A stretch of DNA of 13,971 nucleotides from an uncultured Verrucomicrobiota bacterium (lineage in GTDB: Bacteria > Verrucomicrobiota > Verrucomicrobiia > Chthoniobacterales > SZAS-18), in contig CALMVM010000049.1 of NCBI GenBank assembly GCA_937873255.1, positions 1 through 13,971 of the forward strand. The letters are read 5' to 3'. Made by a program: the position numbers and the translations under genes. The notes under the pieces are model-generated. The model did no database searches and was not told where the DNA came from. It was given only the letters and a program-made list of their open reading frames with translations. Of this stretch, positions 8,076 to 13,971 are shown one piece after another; the stretch's first letter is position 1; each line of letters opens with the position of its first letter.

Positions 8076-8404
8076 GGTAAGCGTCGGACCGCTTTCAGAC
8101 TCGATGAATCCGTGCCACATCCTCTCCGCTTTTGCCAGCTTCGCGTCGCGCACGAAGTACCGCTTTACCGCTTCAGGGACCACCATCAGCCAACGAGATT
8201 CACCCGCGGCGCCTGAATCTTCACGGACATTGACCGAACACTTACACTCTCGTCAAGACCGGGCACCATCGTCAGGAAACGTGACGCCGGGATGCTTCGC
8301 CAGAGTCACTTTGAACATTCCTGAGGGCAGTGCGCAGGATGTGCCCCTGAAATCATCGCCAGCAGCCAGAGAACGCCTGGTCTGACGCTGCGAACCGCTT
8401 TAGA
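8076..8404. other. Gene-poor stretch between convergent genes, with repeats and a possible eroded minus-strand frame
   Basis: About 330 bases between two convergent gene ends. ACCGCTTTCAGACT (8088-8101) recurs as ACCGCTTTAGACT (8394-8406), with a further ACCGCTTT at 8159-8166, so near-identical short direct repeats bracket the interval. On the minus strand one frame is open down to a TGA at 8255-8253 and then again, in the same frame, for 67 codons to 8052, with protein-like stretches (GMFKVTLAKHPGVTFPDDG before the stop, VVPEAVKRYFVRDAKLAKAE after it). I do not recognise the family. No clear terminator is seen. Confidence 0.35.
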
Positions 8405-9217
8405 CTAAGCCATGGTCTCTTCCTGAGCGATGCGCCGTAGCATCTCCAGCCGCGGCACGTCGCTGATTTGGCCCTGGCGCGAAAGCGTGATGTAGAATTC
8501 GCAGCCTTGCGTGGGATGGGCGGCGACCTTTTTCAATTGGATAAATCCCAACGCGAGCAGATCGTTGATGATCAGCTCGAAGGAGGTGGGTGTGAAACAC
8601 CATTCGTGTACGTCAAGGTAGGCGCTCTGCTGCCGCACCGCCTCGATGGCGCTGCGGGCGTCCGCCAGCGTATGCACGAGGCTGTATTCGCCCGTGGCTC
8701 CGGCCCCCCACGAGACGGCGTCGCCCCGCCGAACCACGTTCAGAAAATACTCGGCGCAGACCCCTGCCGAGTGGACGTTCTTTTTGTCGAAAAACAGGTC
8801 GATAAACCGCGCCAGACCAGTCAGCGGGCGGAAACGGTCGAAGCAAAATCGCTTGTCGGGCACGATCAGGCAAAGCATGCCGGTGTCTTTGAGCAAAGTA
8901 TCGCAGTCGCACAAAAATCCGATGAAATCCGTGGTGTGCTCGATGACGTGGGAAGCGATGATCCAGTCAAAAACGTGTTCCTCCCCGATCAGCTCGGCGT
9001 AGGTGCGGCCATCCCAGACGTAGTCCACCTCCTCGATGTTTTCGACCGGGACGCCGTGCGGCCCGTACTTGGCCACCAGCCCGGCTTGGTCCAGGTGATC
9101 TAGGATGCGCACGTTATAGCCGTCGGACTTACGGGCGATCGGATTGATGCTGGGACCGATCTCCAAACCGAGTCCATCTCGTTTGGCGTGTTGAAAGATG
9201 ATGTCTTCGCGGTTCAT
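8405..9217 (-). CDS. SAM-dependent class I methyltransferase
   Basis: A complete 270-residue methyltransferase. The SAM-binding motif I is GLEIGPSINP (17-26), followed by the acidic residue of motif II in RILDHLD (Asp40). Motif IV and its flank read DWIIASHVIEHT (84-95), and a post-motif strand is LCLIVPDKRFCFD (115-127). The C-terminal part carries LDVHEWCFTPTSFELI, a signature I associate with methyltransferases in polysaccharide and glycan-modification loci. Its substrate is probably a nucleotide-sugar or polymer sugar hydroxyl; this is inferred from the neighbourhood. The start is ATG 9217 with no good ribosome binding site; a strong hairpin sits 15 bases upstream. It converges on the broken methyltransferase at 7130-8075 and lies 273 bases downstream of the GT2-GT4 fusion on the same strand, so it may have its own promoter. 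Confidence 0.85.
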   Translation of the reverse strand: MNREDIIFQHAKRDGLGLEIGPSINPIARKSDGYNVRILDHLDQAGLVAKYGPHGVPVENIEEVDYVWDGRTYAELIGEEHVFDWIIASHVIEHTTDFIGFLCDCDTLLKDTGMLCLIVPDKRFCFDRFRPLTGLARFIDLFFDKKNVHSAGVCAEYFLNVVRRGDAVSWGAGATGEYSLVHTLADARSAIEAVRQQSAYLDVHEWCFTPTSFELIINDLLALGFIQLKKVAAHPTQGCEFYITLSRQGQISDVPRLEMLRRIAQEETMA

Positions 9218-9232
9218 GGATGGCAGGCGGGC

Positions 9233-9252
9233 GGACCGGGTTCGCCCGGTCC
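9233..9252. promoter_or_regulatory. Strong 8-bp hairpin with TTCG loop
   Basis: GGACCGGG (9233-9240), loop TTCG, then CCCGGTCC (9245-9252): a perfect GC-rich stem. On the plus strand the RNA would have a UUCG loop; on the minus strand, where the neighbouring genes lie, the loop is CGAA. It ends 15 bases before the ATG at 9217, so in minus-strand mRNA it would sit next to the ribosome site. There is no T run on either side, so it is not a typical intrinsic terminator. Confidence 0.55.
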
Positions 9253-9296
9253 ATCAACGCAGAATGGGACTACAACTATGCCAGGCTGTGAATTTG

Positions 9297-9308
9297 TGTC
9301 CTAGGACA
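9297..9308. promoter_or_regulatory. Perfect 12-bp palindrome, possible operator
   Basis: TGTCCTAGGACA is fully self-complementary without a spacer and lies about 80 bases upstream of the methyltransferase start at 9217. It could be a dimeric regulator's site. Nothing else in the window matches it, and no regulator gene is present, so the assignment is tentative. Confidence 0.3.
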
Positions 9309-9490
9309 ATCGCCAGCCGACGCGACGCGTTTTTGCCCGACGCTGCTCGTCGGAGTGAACAGCGGGAGCCTTTGCGCGGCGCGGCGTGTGAGCGCGTTGT
9401 GTCACCGTACTCGATACATGGCCGCAGCGTGGTTAGTGCTCGAGGCCGCGCAAAATTTTACGTTGCTTCTCTTCGGGGTTGGTCAACTGG

Positions 9491-11716
9491 TCATCGCGAG
9501 GAAACGGGGATGGAAAGTTGCGGCGGGGCGCATGCCGCGAGCACCTCCCCGGCATATTCCTTCCAAGTTCGCAACGGCCGGGTAGCTGCCTCGGCGGCCA
9601 GTGCGCCACGGCGTTCCGGCGAGCCGGCCAAGGCGAGGATCGCCTCGGCGAGCGCCTGCGGGTCGCGTACGTCGACGGTCAGGCATCCCCCGCCAGTCGC
9701 CGTCTGAGACATCGCGCCGAAGTTCGCGCAGATGCATGGGCGCGCGAACCACAAACTCTCGATGATTGGCATGCCCAGTCCTTCCAGTTCGGACGGGAAC
9801 ACCGTGAAATCACATGCGGCGTAGAGTTGGGCCAAGAGAGGATAGCTAGCCGTCTCGTACCAAAAGATCCGATCCGGATGCCGACGCATCGTCTCGTGAA
9901 TGGTCGCTACGAGATTTTCGGAGCCGGTGCGATGCGCTCCTACCAGGATGAGTTCCAGCGTCAGATCCGTCCGCGCGGCAGCAGCCCGTTCGTAGGCGGC
10001 CAACAGCGCGGGGTGGTTCTTGCGCGGCTCGACGGTCGAAACACACAGCATCCGCACGGTCGCGGGACCAGCATCCTTCGAGACGGCGGCCCTGCGCGGT
10101 CCGCCGAACGTGTCCGCCGCCAGGGCACACACCCGGAGCGGCGGCTGTGGCAGTTCTTTTGCTCGCGCGAAAAGCCGCCAATCCTCCGCGGCGAAGTCGG
10201 AGCCAGGCAGGATCAGGTCTGCTCTGCTCATCGTTCGCATATAGACGGCATGCTCGTGGGGCTGCCCGGGAGGGTAGAACTGCGGTTCGTTGGTCGGCGC
10301 CGCATCGTGGAAGATCACCGCCAGCCGCCAGCCGTGCCGCCGGACATACGCGGCCAACTCCTCCGCTGCCTGTCGGTAGATGACCTCCGGCAACAAGATC
10401 CATGCGCCCGGCTGCGGGGCGGCGTCGGCGGGAAGTTGATGCAGCGGGATCGACTCTGCCACCGGATCATCAGGCATGACCGCGGCCGGATCGTACAACG
10501 ACCGTTTGTACGAACGGATGTCCGCCTGGTAGCCGGGACCGCGCAACGCTTCGGCGTCCAATCCCGCCGACATCTCGGGTGGCAGCAAGGACAGACAGCG
10601 CGCGTCGTACTGCCAGAGGATCAGACGCACCGGGGCGCGCATCCGCCCGAACGCCCCTGCCAAACAGCGGACGACTGTCGGCACTCCGGCGCGCGATGCG
10701 GTCCGCATCGTGTCGCCGACCACCATGAAGATGTGCGGCGGAGCTTGCGTCTCAGCCGGAGCCGCGGTGCCACGGGCCGGCTTGCGCCGTCCGTGTTGCC
10801 ACTCCCGGGCTTCGAGAAGCAGCCGCGGAGCCCACTCCAACCGCCGCGAAAGCAGCCGCGGTGAGCGCACCTTCTCCATCGCTTGCAGCAGCCGCCAGCC
10901 ATTGTAGCGCCACGGCTGCCAACGGTGCTTGCGCAGGTAGCGTCGTCCCTCGGCCCGCTGCGCAGCCAGCCCGCGTGGGATGCGTGTCGCTTCTTGGATG
11001 CGGCCCTGCCAACGTTCGCGGAACCGCTGGAGATTACTCTGCTCATGCTGTCTGCGCCCCGGCGACGCGCTGACGTGATGGTAGATCACGCTCCGGTTGG
11101 CGACGAAGTGCCGATAGCCGCGCTCCGTGGCGCGCAGGCAGAAATCCACGTCCTCGTATCCGTTGCGAAACCCCTCGTCGAACCCACCGAGTTCCAAGAA
11201 TACTTTGCGCCGCAGCACGCAGCAGGCGGCCGTGACCGCAGGCCATTCCAGATAGGATTCACGCGGTGGAGAAGACTGATCCCGCCACGCGTGTTCACCG
11301 AAGCCTTCGGGGGTGAAGTAAACGCCGCAATGGTCAAGCAACCCCGTAAAGGGTTCCCTTTGCACGTTGCCCACGCAGGCCACGTCCGGCAGCAGCCGCG
11401 CCAGCCGCGCCATAGGTTCGAGCCAGCCAGGTAACAGGAATGTGTCGTTGTTGAGCAGACAAAGTAGCGGGGCGCGGGCGAGTTGCGCACCGAGGTTGTT
11501 GTTGGCCGCAAAACCCCGCGGCGCGTCATTGTACACCACGCGCCAGCGGTTGTTAGCTGGCAGCGTGCGCAGGAAGTCGCGTGTGCCGTCGGTGCTGCCG
11601 TCGTCGATGAGGATCCATTCGTAGTCCCATCTGGTCAAGGCCCGCACGCCGCTCTCCAAACAAGCCCGGGTTAGCTCCAATCGATTGAACAGCGCGGTGA
11701 CGATTGAAATCTGCAT
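9491..11716 (-). CDS. Fused GT2-GT4 glycosyltransferase
   Basis: A 741-residue protein with two glycosyltransferase units. N-terminal GT2 (about 1-240): SIVTALFN, DDGSTDGT (38-45), the metal-site NND (89-91) and YEDVDFCLR (187-195), typical of rhamnosyl- or related transferases. A basic linker (about 250-330) joins it to a GT-B unit: an N-terminal Rossmann half (about 330-540) and a GT4 C-terminal half (about 548-713) with VSTVEPRKNH, FPSELEGLGMPIIESL (the E-x7-E pair is Glu645 and Glu653) and a nucleotide-sugar loop. Both halves look catalytically complete, so it may add two different sugars in sequence. ATG 11716 is preferred over an upstream TTG at 11737 because GT2 proteins begin right at the first beta strand. 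It starts 31 bases after rfbA ends and is probably co-transcribed with rfbB and rfbA. Confidence 0.9.
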   Translation of the reverse strand: MQISIVTALFNRLELTRACLESGVRALTRWDYEWILIDDGSTDGTRDFLRTLPANNRWRVVYNDAPRGFAANNNLGAQLARAPLLCLLNNDTFLLPGWLEPMARLARLLPDVACVGNVQREPFTGLLDHCGVYFTPEGFGEHAWRDQSSPPRESYLEWPAVTAACCVLRRKVFLELGGFDEGFRNGYEDVDFCLRATERGYRHFVANRSVIYHHVSASPGRRQHEQSNLQRFRERWQGRIQEATRIPRGLAAQRAEGRRYLRKHRWQPWRYNGWRLLQAMEKVRSPRLLSRRLEWAPRLLLEAREWQHGRRKPARGTAAPAETQAPPHIFMVVGDTMRTASRAGVPTVVRCLAGAFGRMRAPVRLILWQYDARCLSLLPPEMSAGLDAEALRGPGYQADIRSYKRSLYDPAAVMPDDPVAESIPLHQLPADAAPQPGAWILLPEVIYRQAAEELAAYVRRHGWRLAVIFHDAAPTNEPQFYPPGQPHEHAVYMRTMSRADLILPGSDFAAEDWRLFARAKELPQPPLRVCALAADTFGGPRRAAVSKDAGPATVRMLCVSTVEPRKNHPALLAAYERAAAARTDLTLELILVGAHRTGSENLVATIHETMRRHPDRIFWYETASYPLLAQLYAACDFTVFPSELEGLGMPIIESLWFARPCICANFGAMSQTATGGGCLTVDVRDPQALAEAILALAGSPERRGALAAEAATRPLRTWKEYAGEVLAACAPPQLSIPVSSR

Positions 11717-11747
11717 TGGTCGACCGAATTCCGCCAATACGCGTCAT

Positions 11748-12644
11748 TCAAACCCGGTTTTCGCTCAGGTGGCGCAGGTAATCGGCGTAGGGGGTCTTGC
11801 CGAGGCGCTGGATGAGTTCGGCCAGGCCTGCGGCGTCGATCCAGCCGTGCTCGTAGGCGATCTCCTCGATGCACGCGATCTTGAGGCCCTGCCGGGCCTG
11901 GATGGCCTGCACGAAGTTGGCCGCCTGCAAGAGCGAGTCGTGCGTGCCCGTGTCCATCCACGCCGTGCCCCGGCCCAGGCGCTCGACGTGCAAACTCCCG
12001 CGCGCGAGGTAGCGGCGGTTCAGGTCGGTGATCTCCAGCTCGCCCCGGGCGCTGGGCTGCAAGCCCCAGGCCAGTTCGGTCACGTCTTGATCGTAAAAGT
12101 ACAGCCCCGGCACGGCGTAGTCGGAGCGCGGGGCGGCCGGTTTTTCCTCCAGCGAGAGCACCCGGCCGCTCTCGTCGAACTCCACCACGCCATACGCCGT
12201 CGGGTCGGCGACGCGGTAGCCGAAGATCGTCGCGCCTTCCGTCCGGCCGACCGAGCGGCCCAGCGCCTCCGAGAGATCGTGCCCGTAGAACAGATTGTCC
12301 CCCAGGATCAGGCAAGCCGGCGAACCATCGAGAAAATCCGCCCCGATCAGGAATGCCTGCGCCAACCCATCCGGCGAAGGCTGAACGCGGTAGGAAAGCC
12401 GCAAACCCAACTGCGAACCGTCCCCGAAAAGACGCTCGAACTGCGGCAGGTCGTCTGGCGTGCTGATGATGAGAATGTCGCGGATACCCGAGAGCATGAG
12501 TACGCTCAGGGGATAATAGATCATCGGCTTGTCGTAGATCGGCATGAGCTGTTTGCTCACCGAGCGCGTCAGCGGATACAGCCGCGTCCCCGAGCCACCC
12601 GCCAGGATGATGCCCTTGTAAGCCGAGCGGGTTGGGTGGTGCAT
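11748..12644 (-). CDS. rfbA: Glucose-1-phosphate thymidylyltransferase
   Basis: Cytoplasmic enzyme joining dTTP and glucose-1-phosphate into dTDP-glucose, the first step of dTDP-deoxysugar synthesis. The 298-residue length is normal for RfbA/RmlA. Motifs: the nucleotide-binding loop [11 protein letters not shown] (16-26), [17 protein letters not shown], the metal-binding Asp116 in [14 protein letters not shown] (166-169), and [11 protein letters not shown] (229-239) near the C-terminal side. All are intact. ATG 12644 starts 9 bases after the rfbB stop and leaves the usual short N-terminus before the first strand. The gene lies between rfbB and a glycosyltransferase on one transcript, which supports dedicated precursor supply to this polymer. 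Confidence 0.97.
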   Translation of the reverse strand: MHHPTRSAYKGIILAGGSGTRLYPLTRSVSKQLMPIYDKPMIYYPLSVLMLSGIRDILIISTPDDLPQFERLFGDGSQLGLRLSYRVQPSPDGLAQAFLIGADFLDGSPACLILGDNLFYGHDLSEALGRSVGRTEGATIFGYRVADPTAYGVVEFDESGRVLSLEEKPAAPRSDYAVPGLYFYDQDVTELAWGLQPSARGELEITDLNRRYLARGSLHVERLGRGTAWMDTGTHDSLLQAANFVQAIQARQGLKIACIEEIAYEHGWIDAAGLAELIQRLGKTPYADYLRHLSENRV

Positions 12645-12653
12645 ACGAGAAGA

Positions 12654-13718
12654 TCAACCCTGACCGAGCCGTTCGCGGCCGTACTTGTCGGCGGAGACGC
12701 GCTCGCACCAAGCGCGGTTGTCCAGATACCAGCGGATCGTTTTTTCGATGCCGCTCTCGAAGGTTTCCTGCGGCGACCAGCCGAGTTCCGACTGGAGCTT
12801 GGCGCTGTTGATCGCGTAGCGGCGGTCGTGGCCGGGGCGGTCGGCCACGAAGGTCTTCTGCTCGATGTACGATTTCCCGTCCGCGCGCGGGCGCAGCCGG
12901 TCGAGGGTCGCGCAGAGCGTGTCCACGATCTGGAGATTGGTGCGCTCGTGGTTGCCGCCCACGTTGTACGTCTCGCCCGGCCGGCCGGCGGCGAGCACCC
13001 GCGCGACCGCCGAACAGTGGTCGCCGACGTAGAGCCAGTCGCGCACGTTGCCGCCGTCGCCGTAAATGGGCAACGGCTTGCCGTCGAGGGCGTTGAGGAT
13101 CATCAGCGGGATCAGCTTTTCGGGGAACTGGTGGGGGCCGTAGTTGTTCGAGCAGTTCGTCGTGACCACCGGCAGGCCGTAAGTATGGAAATACGCCCGG
13201 GCAAAATGGTCGCTGCCCGCTTTGCTGGCCGCGTAGGGGCTGTTGGGCGCGAAGGGGGTCGTCTCGCTGAACGCCGGGTCGTCCGGCCCCAACGAGCCGT
13301 ACACCTCGTCCGTCGAAACGTGCAGGAAGCGGAACGCCGCCGCGCGCTCGGCGGGGAGGGCTTTCCAATGCTGCCGCGCCGCGTCCAACAGCCGGAAGGT
13401 GCCCAGGACGTTCGTGAGCAGGAACTCCTCCGGCGCGTCGATGGAGCGGTCCACGTGGCTTTCGGCGGCGAAATGGACCACGGCGGCCGGCTGGTGGTCG
13501 GCGAACAATCGGGCGGCCAATTTGGCGTCGCAGATGTCGCCCTGGACAAAAGTGTATCGGTCGTCGCCGTCCAGGTCCGCGATTGTGGCGCGGTTGCCGG
13601 CGTAGGTCAGCTTGTCGAGGTTGACGACGCGGGCCGCGCCGTCGACGGCGAGGAGGTGGCGCACGAAATTCGAGCCGATGAAGCCCGCGCCGCCGGTGAC
13701 GAGAAGAGTGCGTTCCAC
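12654..13718 (-). CDS. rfbB: dTDP-glucose 4,6-dehydratase
   Basis: NAD-dependent short-chain dehydrogenase-type enzyme converting dTDP-glucose to dTDP-4-keto-6-deoxyglucose. From GTG 13718 it has 354 residues, the usual size. Motifs: NAD loop GGAGFIGSN (9-17), HFAAESHVDRSI, the catalytic TDE (136-138) inside STDEVYG, YAASK with Tyr162 and Lys166, and NCSNNYGPHQFPEKLIP. The frame extends to another GTG at 13754, which would overlap the preceding reductase gene by 16 bases and add 12 residues; I chose 13718 because RfbB proteins start only a few residues before LLVTGGAGF. No Shine-Dalgarno sequence is evident at either GTG. It lies 20 bases after the RmlD-like gene and 9 bases before rfbA. Confidence 0.96.
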   Translation of the reverse strand: MERTLLVTGGAGFIGSNFVRHLLAVDGAARVVNLDKLTYAGNRATIADLDGDDRYTFVQGDICDAKLAARLFADHQPAAVVHFAAESHVDRSIDAPEEFLLTNVLGTFRLLDAARQHWKALPAERAAAFRFLHVSTDEVYGSLGPDDPAFSETTPFAPNSPYAASKAGSDHFARAYFHTYGLPVVTTNCSNNYGPHQFPEKLIPLMILNALDGKPLPIYGDGGNVRDWLYVGDHCSAVARVLAAGRPGETYNVGGNHERTNLQIVDTLCATLDRLRPRADGKSYIEQKTFVADRPGHDRRYAINSAKLQSELGWSPQETFESGIEKTIRWYLDNRAWCERVSADKYGRERLGQG

Positions 13719-13738
13719 GGATCGGGGAAGACGGTCGG

Positions 13739-13971
13739 CTATTCGCGCGTCCACTCGCGCAGCGAACGCGCCACGGCTTCGTGGACCTCGGTCATCTCAA
13801 TGCCCGTGCCTTGCAGCTTCGCGGTGTCGAGCACGCAGTTGGAGCGCGGGGTCTTGGCGGCGAGGCGCATGAACTCGTCCTCGTCCGAGAAGAACTGGAA
13901 ATCCTTGTCGCTGACGCCGCTCTGCCGGATCAGGTCGACCACCTCGCGCGTGGTGACGTGTCCCGGGTTGG
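13739..13971 (-). CDS. dTDP-4-dehydrorhamnose reductase-like protein, C-terminal part only (gene runs off the window)
   Basis: The last 77 codons of a gene entering from the right edge; its start lies outside the window. The sequence contains NPGHVTTREVV, then an acidic stretch FFSDEDEFMRLAA, and ends with TPRSNCVLDTAKLQGTGIEM followed by a final helix. The pR-SN-x2-LD-x2-KL pattern near the end is the substrate-domain tail of RmlD-type reductases. NPG plus PRSN also resembles the C-terminus of eukaryotic NRS/ER proteins, which carry out both 3,5-epimerisation and 4-keto reduction. Its likely step is making dTDP-L-rhamnose or a similar sugar from the RfbB product. It is the first visible gene of the rfbB-rfbA-glycosyltransferase transcript. 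Another extended SDR sugar epimerase is the main alternative. Confidence 0.75.
   Translation of the reverse strand, partial: NPGHVTTREVVDLIRQSGVSDKDFQFFSDEDEFMRLAAKTPRSNCVLDTAKLQGTGIEMTEVHEAVARSLREWTRE

Larger units (their letters stand above)
9218..9490. other. Intergenic region upstream of the minus-strand methyltransferase
   Basis: Gap of 273 bases between two minus-strand genes. It holds the TTCG-loop hairpin at 9233-9252, the palindrome at 9297-9308 and a third stem CCGACG / CGTCGG (9337-9342 and 9348-9353, loop CTGCT). The gap is much longer than the 9 to 31 base spacing elsewhere in this transcript, which suggests a transcription break or separate control of the methyltransferase. No convincing open frame or RNA gene is seen. 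Confidence 0.45.

Noticed and set aside
8104..8385. A 93-codon plus-strand frame in the gap between convergent genes
   Set aside because: Serine-, proline- and threonine-rich without a domain or ribosome site; the opposite strand of the same bases looks more protein-like, although interrupted.
9355..9585. A 76-codon plus-strand frame in the gap upstream of the methyltransferase
   Set aside because: It runs into the antisense of the fusion gene and has neither a ribosome site nor a recognisable domain.
9479..10864. A 461-codon open frame on the plus strand
   Set aside because: It lies antisense to the GT2-GT4 fusion, has low-complexity composition and shows no recognisable domain; GC-rich DNA produces such frames.
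11671..13368. A 565-codon open frame on the minus strand over rfbA and rfbB
   Set aside because: It is an arginine- and glycine-rich out-of-frame shadow; rfbA and rfbB in the true frames have full catalytic motifs.
1..13971. CRISPR arrays, tRNA or rRNA genes, insertion sequences
   Set aside because: No regularly spaced repeats, cloverleaf-like sequences, rRNA landmarks or transposase motifs were seen on either strand.

Overview
The window is a GC-rich surface-polysaccharide locus (O-antigen or similar) of the ABC-transporter type, so it points to a Gram-negative bacterium. Wzm and Wzt are present and no Wzx flippase or Wzy polymerase is visible. Clear Shine-Dalgarno sequences are scarce before most starts. 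That, the protein style and the NRS/ER-like reductase end at the right edge make me lean weakly towards the Verrucomicrobiota/PVC group; this is inference only.

Layout, left to right. (1) Minus strand: a possible gene start cut by the left edge (85 to 1), then the permease wzm (1100 to 216). (2) A 271-base divergent gap. (3) Plus strand: wzt with a C-terminal carbohydrate-binding domain (1372-2838), then a very large multidomain protein (3016-7095) with a methyltransferase, two coiled coils, two probable beta-sandwich domains and two GT2 glycosyltransferases. Next comes a methyltransferase gene broken by a frameshift near 7546-7553 (7130-8075). (4) About 330 bases without a convincing gene between convergent ends. 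(5) Minus strand: a second stand-alone methyltransferase (9217-8405), a 273-base gap with a TTCG-loop hairpin and a perfect palindrome, a GT2-GT4 fusion (11716-9491), rfbA (12644-11748), rfbB (13718-12654) and the C-terminal end of an RmlD-like reductase (13971-13739, cut by the window edge).

How they fit together. RfbA and RfbB turn glucose-1-phosphate into dTDP-4-keto-6-deoxyglucose. The partial reductase would finish a deoxysugar, probably dTDP-L-rhamnose. The glycosyltransferases (two GT2 modules in the large protein, GT2 and GT4 in the fusion) would assemble the chain on the cytoplasmic face of the inner membrane. Wzm/Wzt would export it. A Wzt with a C-terminal sugar-binding domain normally reads a chain-end cap, and the locus encodes three methyltransferase modules that could make one. 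The most interesting idea is that the large protein joins chain synthesis, methyl termination and coiled-coil length measurement in one polypeptide, functions that E. coli O8/O9a divides between WbdA and WbdD.
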